Below, piece after piece: positions 31,786 through 40,078 of a stretch of DNA of 64,000 nt. Origin of the DNA: DASUPK01 sp963821705 (GTDB lineage Bacteria; Actinomycetota; Thermoleophilia; Solirubrobacterales; 70-9); contig CAWGEV010000005.1 of NCBI GenBank assembly GCA_963821705.1, positions 310,001 through 374,000 of the forward strand, in the 5' to 3' direction. A program made the position numbers and the translations under genes. Positions within the stretch are counted from its first letter, which is position 1; the number at the start of each line of letters is the position of its first letter. The notes under the pieces are model-generated. The model did not search any database. It saw nothing but the letters and a program-made list of their open reading frames with translations, and was not told the origin of the DNA.

Positions 31786-33104
31786 TGTCAACCATTGAGC
31801 AACAACACACGAACGGATCCACATCCGCGCTGCGGAGCGCCCGCGGCGAGGTCAGCGATACCTCGATCTTCGAGGAGCTCGAGTCGGAGGTCCGCAGCTA
31901 CTGTCGCAGATGGCCCGTCGTGTTCGACGGCGCCTCTGGGACCTGGCTGTTCGAGGAGAACGGGCGCGCCTATCTCGACTTCTTCGCCGGGGCCGGCTCG
32001 CTCAACTACGGCCACAACGACCCGGCGCTAAAGCGACCCCTGATCGAGTATCTGTCCGCCGATCGGCTCGTGCAGGGGCTCGACATGTACAGTACCGCGA
32101 AGCGCGAGTTCCTGGCCGCGCTGGAGGAGCTGATCCTTCAACCCCGCGATCTCGCCTACCGGGTGCAGTTCCCGGGACCCGGCGGTGCCAACGCGGTCGA
32201 GGCGGCGCTGAAGCTCGTCCGCAAGGCCACCGGGCGCACCACGGTGATCTCGTTCGAAGGGGCCTTCCACGGAGTGACCCTCGGGTCTCTGTCGGTCAAC
32301 GGCAATCCGTACTACCGCGAATCGGCGCGTGTCCCGCTTCAGCACACGACGGCGCTGCCCTTCGATCCCTCCCGGCGCGGGGGCCCGCTCGACTTCCGCC
32401 TGCTCGAGTGGCTGCTGGAGGGAGGCGGCGACGGATCGGGGCGCCCCGCGGCTGTCATCGTCGAGACCGTCCAGGGTGAGGGCGGCGTCCGGGTCGCCAC
32501 TCTGGACTGGCTGCGCGGTCTCGCCAAGCGCTGCCGCGAGTCCGGGGTCCTGCTCATCGTTGATGACATCCAGATGGGCTGCGGGCGGACGGGTCCGTTC
32601 TTCAGCTTCGAGGCCGCCGGCATCGAGCCGGACGTCGTCTGCCTCTCCAAGTCCATCAGCGGCTACGGCCTTCCGCTGGCGCTCACCCTGTTCCGCGAGG
32701 ACCTGGACATCTGGGAGCCGGGCGAGCACAACGGCACTTTCCGCGGCGTGAACGCCTCCTTCGTCACCGGGACGGCGGCCCTGCGGACCTACTGGAGCGA
32801 CGACTCCTTCGAGCGCGACGTCGTGGGCAAGGGACGCCGGATGGCCAAGGCGCTCGCCGCCCTGGCCGACTCGGTCGGGGAGAGGATCGTGCCCCGCGGG
32901 CGCGGCTTGGTCCGCGGGCTCGAGTTCTCCTCCGGCGGGCTGGCCGGGCGAGTGGCGGCGGCGGCGTTCGACCGGGGGCTGCTCGTGGAGACCGCCGGCC
33001 CGGATGACGCGGTCGTGAAGCTGCTGCCGCCGCTGAACCTCACCGAGGCCGAGCTGGACCACGGATTGAACGTCCTGGCCGATGCAGTCCACGCAGTCTG
33101 CTGA
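31785..33104 (+). CDS. Diaminobutyrate--2-oxoglutarate aminotransferase (EctB-type)
   Basis: PLP class III aminotransferase, 439 aa, that should make L-2,4-diaminobutyrate from aspartate 4-semialdehyde and glutamate. EctB-type features: IFEELESEVRSYCR at the N-terminus, FFAGAGSLNYGHNDP, QFPGPGGANAVEAALKL, VIVETVQGEGGV, DDIQMGCGRTGPFF, and PLP Lys289 in LSKSISGYGLPLAL. ATG 31785 shares a base with the synthetase stop (TGATG). No ectA or ectC follows, so ectoine is not the product; the neighbouring synthetase suggests DAB is the polymer unit. 4-Aminobutyrate or ornithine transamination cannot be fully excluded. Confidence 0.87.
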   Translation: MSTIEQQHTNGSTSALRSARGEVSDTSIFEELESEVRSYCRRWPVVFDGASGTWLFEENGRAYLDFFAGAGSLNYGHNDPALKRPLIEYLSADRLVQGLDMYSTAKREFLAALEELILQPRDLAYRVQFPGPGGANAVEAALKLVRKATGRTTVISFEGAFHGVTLGSLSVNGNPYYRESARVPLQHTTALPFDPSRRGGPLDFRLLEWLLEGGGDGSGRPAAVIVETVQGEGGVRVATLDWLRGLAKRCRESGVLLIVDDIQMGCGRTGPFFSFEAAGIEPDVVCLSKSISGYGLPLALTLFREDLDIWEPGEHNGTFRGVNASFVTGTAALRTYWSDDSFERDVVGKGRRMAKALAALADSVGERIVPRGRGLVRGLEFSSGGLAGRVAAAAFDRGLLVETAGPDDAVVKLLPPLNLTEAELDHGLNVLADAVHAVC

Positions 33105-33741
33105 CACCGCCGATCCCACCGCGGCGCCATGGCCGCTCGCCGGCGCCTCGCGCCTGAGCCTCGGCCGGGGATACGACGAAGCCCTCGAGATCTGGATGCT
33201 GTCGGCCTCGGATCGTCGCGGCCTCCCACGTGAAGACACCGGCCGCCTCCTGCTGGGCCAGCTGATCGGCAGTCGCATCGGTGTCGATCCGGAGCGGATC
33301 CGCTACCGGCGCGAGTCCTGCCCGGTCTGCGGCGGCCCCAACGGGCGTCCGGCGCTCGAATGGCCGAGCGCCTCGCTCCACTTCTCGCTCGCCCGCGCCA
33401 GCGGCACGGTCCTGATCGGGATTGCAACGGTGCCCATCGGGGTGGACATCGAGGCCCACCCATCCCGGCAGCTCGCCGAGCAGACGGCGGCCATCCTCCA
33501 CCCCGGCGACAGGGAGTGGGTCGAGCGCACTGAGCCCGGGCGCCGGGCCGAGGTCATGGCGCGCTGCTGGGTCCGCAAGGAGGCGTACCTGAAGGGGGTG
33601 GGCACGGGCATCGCGCATCATCTGGACGCCGAATTCGTCAGCGGCGGACCGGAGCCGGCCCAGCCACCGGGCTGGGCCGTCATCGACCTCCCGGTCGCGA
33701 CGGGCTTCGCCGGCGCGGCAGCGATCGCGTTTCGGCCGTGA
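33082..33741 (+). CDS. 4'-phosphopantetheinyl transferase, Sfp type
   Basis: 219 aa. Transfers the CoA arm to carrier-domain serine. RRESCPVCGGPNGRPAL (the usual GKP-like block), FSLARASG, GVDIE with Mg-binding Asp122, and WVRKEAYLKGVGTG starting at W163 with the Lys/Glu pair. It overlaps the aminotransferase gene by 23 nt, so the three genes form one tight operon with the carrier-bearing synthetase. Dedicated activation of Ser592 is the natural inference; it could also serve other carriers in the cell. Confidence 0.9.
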   Translation: MQSTQSADTADPTAAPWPLAGASRLSLGRGYDEALEIWMLSASDRRGLPREDTGRLLLGQLIGSRIGVDPERIRYRRESCPVCGGPNGRPALEWPSASLHFSLARASGTVLIGIATVPIGVDIEAHPSRQLAEQTAAILHPGDREWVERTEPGRRAEVMARCWVRKEAYLKGVGTGIAHHLDAEFVSGGPEPAQPPGWAVIDLPVATGFAGAAAIAFRP

Positions 33742-33779
33742 CCCGGGCCGCCCGCCCGGGAGCGCCTGGGAGCCACTCC

Positions 33780-33785
33780 TATAAT
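33780..33785 (+). promoter_or_regulatory. -10 box TATAAT of bifunctional nuclease gene
   Basis: Consensus TATAAT 27 nt before the GTG at 33813, leaving a normal leader with GAGGAG. No obvious -35. It separates this gene from the poly-amino-acid operon. Confidence 0.6.
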
Positions 33786-33812
33786 CCGTGCGAGACGCGT
33801 GAGGAGACCTGC

Positions 33813-34307
33813 GTGCAGAGAATGACCATCTACGGAGTCAGCTTCGACATGGTCGGCAAGCAGCCGATCGTCTTGCTGAAGACCGTGGACGGCAACAAGT
33901 TCTTGCCGATCTGGATCGGCCACCCCGAGGCGGCGGCGATCCTGATGAAGCTCCAGGGGGCCTCCACGCCCCGTCCGATGACCCACGATCTCCTCTCCGA
34001 CGTGCTCGATCAGATGGAGGCCAAGTGCGAGAAGGTCTCGGTCACCGAGCTGCGCGACAACACCTTCTTCGCGTCGATCACGATCTCGATGAACGGGTCC
34101 GAGATGGAGATCGACTCGCGTCCCTCGGACGCTCTCGCCCTCGCGGTCCGGACCTCCGCGCCGATCTTCGCCGCCGACGACGTGATCGAGGAGTCCGCGA
34201 TCGAATTCGAGGGCGAGGAGGTCGAGGACCAGGAGCAGGTCGTGGAGAAGTTCAAGGACTTTCTCGACAACGTCACCCCCGAGGACTTCGCCCAGGGCGA
34301 GGAATAG
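33813..34307 (+). CDS. Bifunctional nuclease-family (DUF151) protein
   Basis: 164 aa. MTIYGVSFDMVGKQPIVLLK, FLPIWIGHPEAAAI and DSRPSDALALAVR are the conserved DUF151/BFN blocks. Plant members degrade RNA and DNA; the bacterial role is not settled. GTG at 33813 is preceded by GAGGAG at ideal distance, and a longer in-frame start at 33738 would lie upstream of the TATAAT box. Confidence 0.88.
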   Translation: MQRMTIYGVSFDMVGKQPIVLLKTVDGNKFLPIWIGHPEAAAILMKLQGASTPRPMTHDLLSDVLDQMEAKCEKVSVTELRDNTFFASITISMNGSEMEIDSRPSDALALAVRTSAPIFAADDVIEESAIEFEGEEVEDQEQVVEKFKDFLDNVTPEDFAQGEE

Positions 34308-34391
34308 GGCTAGCGGCCACCAGGCCGCCCCGGCCGCGATCTCGCCGCCCGGCGGGCCACCGGGCTCAGATGCCGTTCAGGTGAGTCCCTG

Positions 34392-34397
34392 TAGCCT
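34392..34397 (+). promoter_or_regulatory. -10-like TAGCCT
   Basis: TANNNT box ending 11 nt before the ATG at 34409; weak on its own. Confidence 0.3.
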
Positions 34398-34408
34398 CTC
34401 GCCGGATC

Positions 34409-34861
34409 ATGCTCCTCGCCATCTGCCAGGGGCTGGGTCTGGCCATCGCGGTCGGGCTCATCCTCGGAGTCGTCCTCCCGCCGGTCATGCCGAGTTGGGG
34501 GGTCGTCGTGGGCGCCGCGCCCCTCGGGGTGCTGGCGGCCGGCGCCGCGCTGAACGGCGCCGACGAGGCGCTCTGGCCCGCCCTCCCGGTCGGTGTGATC
34601 GGGGCCGGGTTGGCGGGCGTCGTCAGCCATGACGTTGCCGCCGGGGCGGGGCGTCGCCAGCAGGACCGGCTGGGCGGCGCCGAGGCGCAGGCTTCCAGTG
34701 GGGTCACCGCAATCGTGGTGCTGGCGGCCGTGGTGATCGCGGCGATCAGTCTGGTCCTCAAGCCCTTCTCGTTGCTCGTCCTGATCGCGTTGTGCTGGCT
34801 CTGGTTCTCCAGGCGCAGGCGGGCCGAGCGCAAACACGAGGGCCTGCGCGTCCTCCGCTAG
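34409..34861 (+). CDS. Small polytopic membrane protein, unknown
   Basis: 150 aa with about four hydrophobic segments (around 5-25, 30-50, 55-75 and 98-130) and a short basic tail (RRRRAERKH). A charged Q/R/D-rich loop lies between the helix pairs. It resembles DUF4126-type membrane proteins only in layout; I do not recognise a family. It precedes the phosphodiesterase gene by 30 nt. Confidence 0.6.
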   Translation: MLLAICQGLGLAIAVGLILGVVLPPVMPSWGVVVGAAPLGVLAAGAALNGADEALWPALPVGVIGAGLAGVVSHDVAAGAGRRQQDRLGGAEAQASSGVTAIVVLAAVVIAAISLVLKPFSLLVLIALCWLWFSRRRRAERKHEGLRVLR

Positions 34862-34891
34862 ATGGAAACGACCCCCGGAGTCAGCTGAGCC

Positions 34892-36424
34892 GTGCCACGG
34901 AAACTCGTCCTCGTCGTAGTCGATGCGATGCACCCCGAGATGCTCATGCGTGCCATCGAGGAGGACATGGCGCCCACCTTCGGCGCCCTTGTCGAGCGCG
35001 GCGAGGCGGTCACGGACGTCGTCTCGAGCTTCCCGTCGGTGACCCCGGTGGCGAGCTCGGAGATGATGACCGGCACCGGCCCGGCGGGCCACTGGGTGAT
35101 GGGGATGAACTGGTACCACCGCCTCGAGCGTCGCTACATCGAGTACGGCTCCTCCTTCGAGGCGACCCGGACCTTCGGGCTGTTCCGGGCGATGTACGAC
35201 CTCGTCTACAACATGAACCTCGACCACCTGAGCTGGCAGGCGCAGACGGTGTTCGAGCGGCTCGGCGACGCGGGGATTCGCACCGCCGCGACCCCGTTCC
35301 TCATCTACCGGGGCCGGCACCGGCACGAGCTCGGGCTCGAGGGGCTCGTTCGCCGCGCGGCGGCGGCTGCGAACTTTCGCCATGCCGTCTGGGGCCCGGA
35401 CGAGTTCTTCTACGGCGACCTCTACTCGAGCCGCCCGACCGGTTGCGGCCCGAGCTTCACGCGCCCGGGGACTCGCGACGAGTACTCCGCCTGCGTGGCC
35501 GAGTCCCTGGTGGCCGAGGGCGCCTACGACTTCCTCCTGTTCAGCCTGCCCGACAACGACTTTCACTCCCACCGGCACGGCCCGGAGGCGACGCTCGAGT
35601 CGATCGCGAAGGCCGATGCGATGTTCACGCGGATCGTCGAGGCCGGCGGAGGACTGGACGCCTTCCTCGACGAGCACGCCGTGCTTCTGACGGCGGACCA
35701 CGCGCAGACCGACGTCGAGCACGCGCTGCCGCTGGCCGACGAGCTCGCCGAGGACTGGGCGGTGCTGCAGCCGAACACCGACCGCCCGGAGGAGGCCGAG
35801 ATCGCGGTCAGCCCGACCTCCCGGGCCGGCGCCGTCTACATCCTCGATACGGGCCGCCGCCATCCCGGGACCCATGAGCGGGCCCGCCTCCGCCTCCGGG
35901 AGCTCACCGGCGTGGACCTCGTCACCTGGCTGGCGGGGGAGGACGGAGGGCCGCTCCTCCGCACCGGGGTCGGCCTCGGCGACACGAAGGGGATCGAGGC
36001 CGTCGTGGAGCGCGGCGGCCGCGAGTTCCGCTTCCGCCCCGGCGGCCAGCTCAGGGACGTGCGCGGCAACAACTGGTCGGTGAGCGGAGAGCCCGAGGCG
36101 CTCGAAGGCGACATCACGCGCGGCCGGTTCGAGTCCGACGAGTACCCCGACGCGCTCGCGCGGCTCTGGTCGGCTCTCACCTCGCCCCACGCCGGCGACA
36201 TCCTGATCTCCGCGACCGAGGGCTACGAATGCGTTGACTGGGGCGGGATCAGCCACGCCGGTGGCGGCAGCCACGGCTCCCTCGGCCGCGGCGACTCGCT
36301 CGGCCCCGCGGTGTTCGTCGGTTGTGGGCCGAGGAGGCCGGGTAAGCGGCCGCAATGGGCGTTGCGGGACCTGGCGCCGGTGATCCTCGAGCACTTCGGC
36401 GTGAACGGGGCGCCGCGCGGATGA
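34892..36424 (+). CDS. Alkaline-phosphatase-superfamily phosphodiesterase
   Basis: 510 aa, type I phosphodiesterase/nucleotide pyrophosphatase fold. VLVVVDAMHPEML (metal Asp), FPSVTPVASSEMMTG with the nucleophile Thr in the SVTP block, LPDNDFHSHRHGP (metal Asp and His), and TADHAQTDVEH (Asp-His). No signal peptide, so probably cytoplasmic or membrane-facing. GTG start at 34892; ATGA overlap with the GtrA gene. Substrate unknown. Context with GtrA and a glycosyltransferase-like gene suggests phosphoglycan or lipid-linked substrates, which is inference only. Confidence 0.85.
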   Translation: MPRKLVLVVVDAMHPEMLMRAIEEDMAPTFGALVERGEAVTDVVSSFPSVTPVASSEMMTGTGPAGHWVMGMNWYHRLERRYIEYGSSFEATRTFGLFRAMYDLVYNMNLDHLSWQAQTVFERLGDAGIRTAATPFLIYRGRHRHELGLEGLVRRAAAAANFRHAVWGPDEFFYGDLYSSRPTGCGPSFTRPGTRDEYSACVAESLVAEGAYDFLLFSLPDNDFHSHRHGPEATLESIAKADAMFTRIVEAGGGLDAFLDEHAVLLTADHAQTDVEHALPLADELAEDWAVLQPNTDRPEEAEIAVSPTSRAGAVYILDTGRRHPGTHERARLRLRELTGVDLVTWLAGEDGGPLLRTGVGLGDTKGIEAVVERGGREFRFRPGGQLRDVRGNNWSVSGEPEALEGDITRGRFESDEYPDALARLWSALTSPHAGDILISATEGYECVDWGGISHAGGGSHGSLGRGDSLGPAVFVGCGPRRPGKRPQWALRDLAPVILEHFGVNGAPRG

Positions 36425-36846
36425 CCCCGGTCCAGACCGCGAAGCGAATCGGGCGCGGGACGCTCAAGCCGGGCAACTGGCTGCAGCTCTTCCAGTTCGC
36501 CCTGGTGGGAGCATCTGGCTACGTCATCAACCTGGCGGTGTTCGCGGTCCTGGTGGGCCCGCTGGGGTTCCACCACATCGCCGCGGCGGTGCTCGCCTTC
36601 TGCGTAGCCGTCCTCAACAACTTCTGGTGGAACCGACACTGGACCTTCGACGCCAAGCACGGCCACGCCGGGTTCCAGGCGGCGCGCTTCTTCACCGTCA
36701 GCGTGCTCGCCCTGGGGGTGAACCTGATCGTCCTGGAGCTCCTCGTCCGCGGAGGGATGGGCGACCTCCCGGCTCAGGCGATCGCGGTCGCTGTCGCGAT
36801 GCCCTTCAACTTCGTCGGCAACAAGCTGTGGACGTTCGACGACTAG
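36421..36846 (+). CDS. GtrA-family membrane protein
   Basis: 141 aa, four membrane helices. FALVGASGYVINLAVF, NNFWWNRHWTF and the closing PFNFVGNKLWTFDD are the GtrA/DPMS repeats. Members are thought to help move polyprenyl-linked sugars across the membrane. The start ATG overlaps the preceding TGA; its end overlaps the next gene by 19 nt. Confidence 0.88.
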   Translation: MTPVQTAKRIGRGTLKPGNWLQLFQFALVGASGYVINLAVFAVLVGPLGFHHIAAAVLAFCVAVLNNFWWNRHWTFDAKHGHAGFQAARFFTVSVLALGVNLIVLELLVRGGMGDLPAQAIAVAVAMPFNFVGNKLWTFDD

Positions 36847-38507
36847 GTCGTCTCGCCGTCCTCGCTGCATCCCTAGCGCTGATCGCCACGCTGTTCCTGC
36901 CGGGCCTCGCCGGGGCCGACGCTCCCCAGATCTCGCAGACGAAGGCGATCGAGATCGCGAAGACCGATCCGAAGGTCATCGCGGCGACCAAGGAACACCC
37001 GAACCTCTCCCCGTCGGCGAGCCGCAACCGGTCGACGGGCCTGTGGGAGGTCGGCTTCTTCGCCGGCGACAACGAGGTCGTCCAGGTGGTGATCGACCCG
37101 GTGACGGGGAACATCCTGGAGACCTGGACCGGCTACCAGGTCGCCTGGCGCATGGCCCGCGGCTACCCCGGCGCGTTCGGCCGGATGGTCAACGCGCCCT
37201 ACATCTGGCTGCCGCTCTGCGGCATCTTCTTCCTCGGGCTCTTCGACTGGCGCCGCCCCTTCCGCTTCGCCCACCTCGACCTGCTCGTCATCGTCGCGGG
37301 CTTCGGCCTCTCCCACTACTTCTTCAACAAGGGGAACATCGGGCTCTCCGTCCCGCTTGCCTACCCGCCGCTGATCTACCTGCTCGCCAGGGCGCTCTGG
37401 CTCGGGGTCCGCCGCAGGGAGGGGTCCGGCCTCCGGCCGACGATGCCGATCGTCGTCCTGGCCGCGATGACCGTCGTCCTGATCGCCGGGCGCGTCACCC
37501 TGAACGTCATCGACTCGAACGTGATCGACGTCGGCTACTCTGGCGTGATCGGTGCGGACCGGATCGGGGACGGGAAGCCGATCTACGGCAACTTCCCCTC
37601 GGACGACCAGTCCGGCGACACCTACGGGCCGGTCGCCTACTACGCCTACGTCCCCTTCGAGCAGGCCCTGCCCTGGAGCGGGGTCTGGGACGACCTGCCG
37701 GCGGCCCACGCCGCCTCGATCTTCTTCGACCTGGCTACGATGGGGGTCCTGTTCCTCCTCGGGCGCCGCTTCAGACGCGGCCGCCGTGGGACCGAGTTCG
37801 GGGTGCTCCTCTGCTTCGGGTGGGCGGCGTGCCCCTACACCGCCTATGTGCTGGAGTCCAATACCAACGACGCCCTGGTCTCCCTGGGCCTCGTCGCGGC
37901 GCTCCTATGCCTGTCCTCGCCGATCCCGAGAGGGATCACCCTGGGCCTCGCCTCGATGACGAAATTCGCGCCGCTGGCGCTCGGGCCGTTGTTCGCAACG
38001 TACGGCGCCACCGTCAAGGGAGGTTTACGGCGCTACGCCCGGGTCATCATGCCCTTCACGATCGCCTTCGCCCTGACGATCGTCGTCGTCTCCTTCCAGG
38101 CCCTTCAGGACCCGGGCCTGAGCACCTTCTGGCACCGCACCATCGGTGAGCAGGGCGGCAGGGACTCCCCGTTCAGCGTCTGGGGTCAGGACCATTCCCT
38201 CGGCTGGCTGCAGACGGTGGTCAAGGCGGCGGTCGTCGGCCTCGCGCTGCTGGTCGCATTCCGACCGCGGCGGCGCGACCACATCACGGTCGCTGCGCTC
38301 GGGGCCGCCGTGCTGATCGGCATGCAGCTCACGATCGACCACTGGTTCTACCTCTACATCCCCTGGTTCCTGCCGTTCCTCCTGATCGCCATGCTGGCGA
38401 GCGGGACGATCCCCCTCCAGGATCAGTCGCGGCCGCAGGCGCCGCAGGAGTCAGCCGCGGCGGCTAATCGCCGCCGCTCCGAGACGGAGCGGCTGGCGGA
38501 AGCTTGA
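36828..38507 (+). CDS. PepSY-like domain fused to polytopic glycosyltransferase-like membrane protein
   Basis: 559 aa from GTG 36828. N-terminal signal sequence (VLAASLALIATLFLPGLAGA), then an extracytoplasmic PepSY-like region (ISQTKAIEIAKTDPKV ... VIDPVTGNILETWTGY). About ten membrane helices follow (from around residue 125), with TYGPVAYYAYVPFEQ and FHRT-like FWHRTIGEQG loops that recall GT-C/GT87 mannosyltransferases. The start lies within gtrA and is supported only by the clean signal peptide. Likely transfers a sugar from a polyprenyl donor outside the membrane. Its 3' end overlaps the convergent ymdB-type gene by 44 bp. Confidence 0.7.
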   Translation: MDVRRLGRLAVLAASLALIATLFLPGLAGADAPQISQTKAIEIAKTDPKVIAATKEHPNLSPSASRNRSTGLWEVGFFAGDNEVVQVVIDPVTGNILETWTGYQVAWRMARGYPGAFGRMVNAPYIWLPLCGIFFLGLFDWRRPFRFAHLDLLVIVAGFGLSHYFFNKGNIGLSVPLAYPPLIYLLARALWLGVRRREGSGLRPTMPIVVLAAMTVVLIAGRVTLNVIDSNVIDVGYSGVIGADRIGDGKPIYGNFPSDDQSGDTYGPVAYYAYVPFEQALPWSGVWDDLPAAHAASIFFDLATMGVLFLLGRRFRRGRRGTEFGVLLCFGWAACPYTAYVLESNTNDALVSLGLVAALLCLSSPIPRGITLGLASMTKFAPLALGPLFATYGATVKGGLRRYARVIMPFTIAFALTIVVVSFQALQDPGLSTFWHRTIGEQGGRDSPFSVWGQDHSLGWLQTVVKAAVVGLALLVAFRPRRRDHITVAALGAAVLIGMQLTIDHWFYLYIPWFLPFLLIAMLASGTIPLQDQSRPQAPQESAAAANRRRSETERLAEA

Positions 38508-39276
38508 CGGGGAGGAGGATCTGGTCGATCCCGCGAGCGAGCCCGTCGTCTCCGATCTCGACCGAGACACCCATCACCCAGACGTCCTCGTCCGCGCCGT
38601 CGAACCGGACCGGCATCTGCGTCTTGAAGGCGCGTAATGCCTGCTCCTTCTTCACCCCGATCACCCCCGCCCGGGAGCCGGTCATGCCGACGTCGGCGAT
38701 GTGGGCGGTGCCGCCCGGGAGCACTCGCGCGTCCGCCGTCGGGACGTGGGTGTGGGTCCCGAGGACGGCGGCGACACGGCCGTCGAGGTACCAGCCCATC
38801 GCGACCTTCTCACTGGTCAGCTCCGCGTGGAAGTCGACGACGATCGCGTCCGCAGCTCCCGCGAGCGAGTTGAGCAGCTCGTCGATCACCGGGAACGGGT
38901 TGCGCTCCACCTGCAGGTGCATCTGGCCGCTCAGGTTGATCACCGCGATGCGCATCCCCGCCGCCTCGACGATCGTGTGCCCGCGTCCGGGATTCTGGGC
39001 CGGGAAGTTGGCCGGCCGGACGACGCGCCGCTCCGAGTCAAGGAACGGATACACGTCGCGGTGACGGTAGGTGTGGTTGCCGAGCGTGATCACGTCGACG
39101 CCCGTCTCGAACAGCGCGACGGCGGTGTCCTCGGTGATCCCGACGCCGCCGGCGGCGTTCTCGCCGTTGGCGACCACCAGGTCGGGGACTTGCTGCGCAC
39201 GAAGCTCGGGCATCGCCACCGCCAATCCCTCCCTGCCGGGCTTGCCGACGACGTCCCCTATGAAGAGAAGCCGCAT
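38464..39276 (-). CDS. YmdB-family metallophosphoesterase (TIGR00282)
   Basis: 270 aa. MRLLFIGDVVGKPGREGL, VANGENAAGGVGI, TLGNHTYRH, VDFHAELTSEK, GTHTHVPTAD and MTGSRAGVIGV are the metal-binding blocks of the family. Members hydrolyse 2',3'-cyclic nucleotides and affect biofilm behaviour in Bacillus. The ATG at 39276 is preferred over a longer start because TACGCT lies nine nt ahead of it. Confidence 0.92.
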   Translation of the reverse strand: MRLLFIGDVVGKPGREGLAVAMPELRAQQVPDLVVANGENAAGGVGITEDTAVALFETGVDVITLGNHTYRHRDVYPFLDSERRVVRPANFPAQNPGRGHTIVEAAGMRIAVINLSGQMHLQVERNPFPVIDELLNSLAGAADAIVVDFHAELTSEKVAMGWYLDGRVAAVLGTHTHVPTADARVLPGGTAHIADVGMTGSRAGVIGVKKEQALRAFKTQMPVRFDGADEDVWVMGVSVEIGDDGLARGIDQILLPVKLPPAAPSRSGGD

Positions 39277-39285
39277 CGGCGGCGG

Positions 39286-39291
39286 AGCGTA
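39286..39291 (-). promoter_or_regulatory. -10-like TACGCT of ymdB-type gene
   Basis: TANNNT box on the minus strand ending nine nt before the ATG at 39276. It sits 28 bp from the oppositely oriented TAGCTT of the ABC operon. Confidence 0.35.
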
Positions 39292-39318
39292 GAGCACCTG
39301 CCTCGTCCACCGGCGCGC

Positions 39319-39324
39319 TAGCTT
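39319..39324 (+). promoter_or_regulatory. -10 box TAGCTT of ABC operon (leaderless type)
   Basis: TAGCTT ends seven nt before the ATG at 39332. Confidence 0.45.
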
Positions 39325-39331
39325 TCGCGCG

Positions 39332-40078
39332 ATGAGCCAGGGTCAAACGCGGGCGCGACGCCGGGCCGCTCCCGTGCTCGAGGTGGCGGGCCTCTCGAAG
39401 TCCTTCGGCCATCAGGTCGCCCTCCGGGACGTGTCCCTGGAGGCGCGCAAGGGGGAGCTTCTCGCCGTGCTCGGGCCGAACGGGGCGGGGAAGACGACGC
39501 TGCTCTCGATCCTGGCCGGGATCACCGCGGCGGACTCGGGCGAGGTGCGTCGCGTGGAGGGCGAGATCGGGTGGGTTCCCCAGCAGGCGGCCCTCTACCG
39601 GCGCCTCACCGTGGACGAGAACCTCCGCCTCTTCGCCCACATGGAGCAGAGCCAGGACGTCGAGGCCACGGTCGAGCGGATGCTCGAGCAGACCGGCCTC
39701 GCGGACCGCCGCCACGACGAGGTCTCCTCCCTCTCCGGCGGAAACCAGCAGCGCATCAACATCGCGATCGGATTGCTCGGCGACCCCTCCGTGCTGCTCC
39801 TCGACGAGCCCAGCTCGGGGCTCGACCCGAGTCAGCGTGTGCGGCTCTGGGAGTTCGTCGCCGGTCTCGCCAAGGCGGGGACGACGGTGATCTACTCGAC
39901 CCACCAGATCGAGGAGGCGAGCCAGTACGGGGACCGCCTGGTGGTGCTTGCAGAGGGGGAGGCGATCTTCGACGGATCCCTCGCTCAGATGCGGCGCGCC
40001 GCGGGCCGGCGGCCGAAGGGCCAGCCGCCGACCGCGGAGTACGACTTCGTCCGCTTCCTTCGGCAGCGAGGCTTCTGA
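39332..40078 (+). CDS. ABC transporter ATP-binding protein
   Basis: 248 aa. Walker A GPNGAGKTTLL, Q-loop VPQQAALY, signature SLSGGNQQR, Walker B VLLLDEPSSGLDPSQR, H-loop STHQIEEA. The fold and the partner (a six-helix ABC-2 permease) indicate an exporter of the drug/lipid type. The stop shares a base with the permease ATG (TGATG). Substrate unknown. Confidence 0.93.
   Translation: MSQGQTRARRRAAPVLEVAGLSKSFGHQVALRDVSLEARKGELLAVLGPNGAGKTTLLSILAGITAADSGEVRRVEGEIGWVPQQAALYRRLTVDENLRLFAHMEQSQDVEATVERMLEQTGLADRRHDEVSSLSGGNQQRINIAIGLLGDPSVLLLDEPSSGLDPSQRVRLWEFVAGLAKAGTTVIYSTHQIEEASQYGDRLVVLAEGEAIFDGSLAQMRRAAGRRPKGQPPTAEYDFVRFLRQRGF

Noticed and set aside
27592..31824. Very long open frame on the minus strand opposite the NRPS-like gene
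   Set aside because: Arg/Asp/Gly/His-rich with no motif; a by-product of high GC at third codon positions of the real plus-strand gene.
31785..33104. Ectoine biosynthesis
   Set aside because: Only the EctB-like step is present; no EctA acetyltransferase or EctC synthase nearby.
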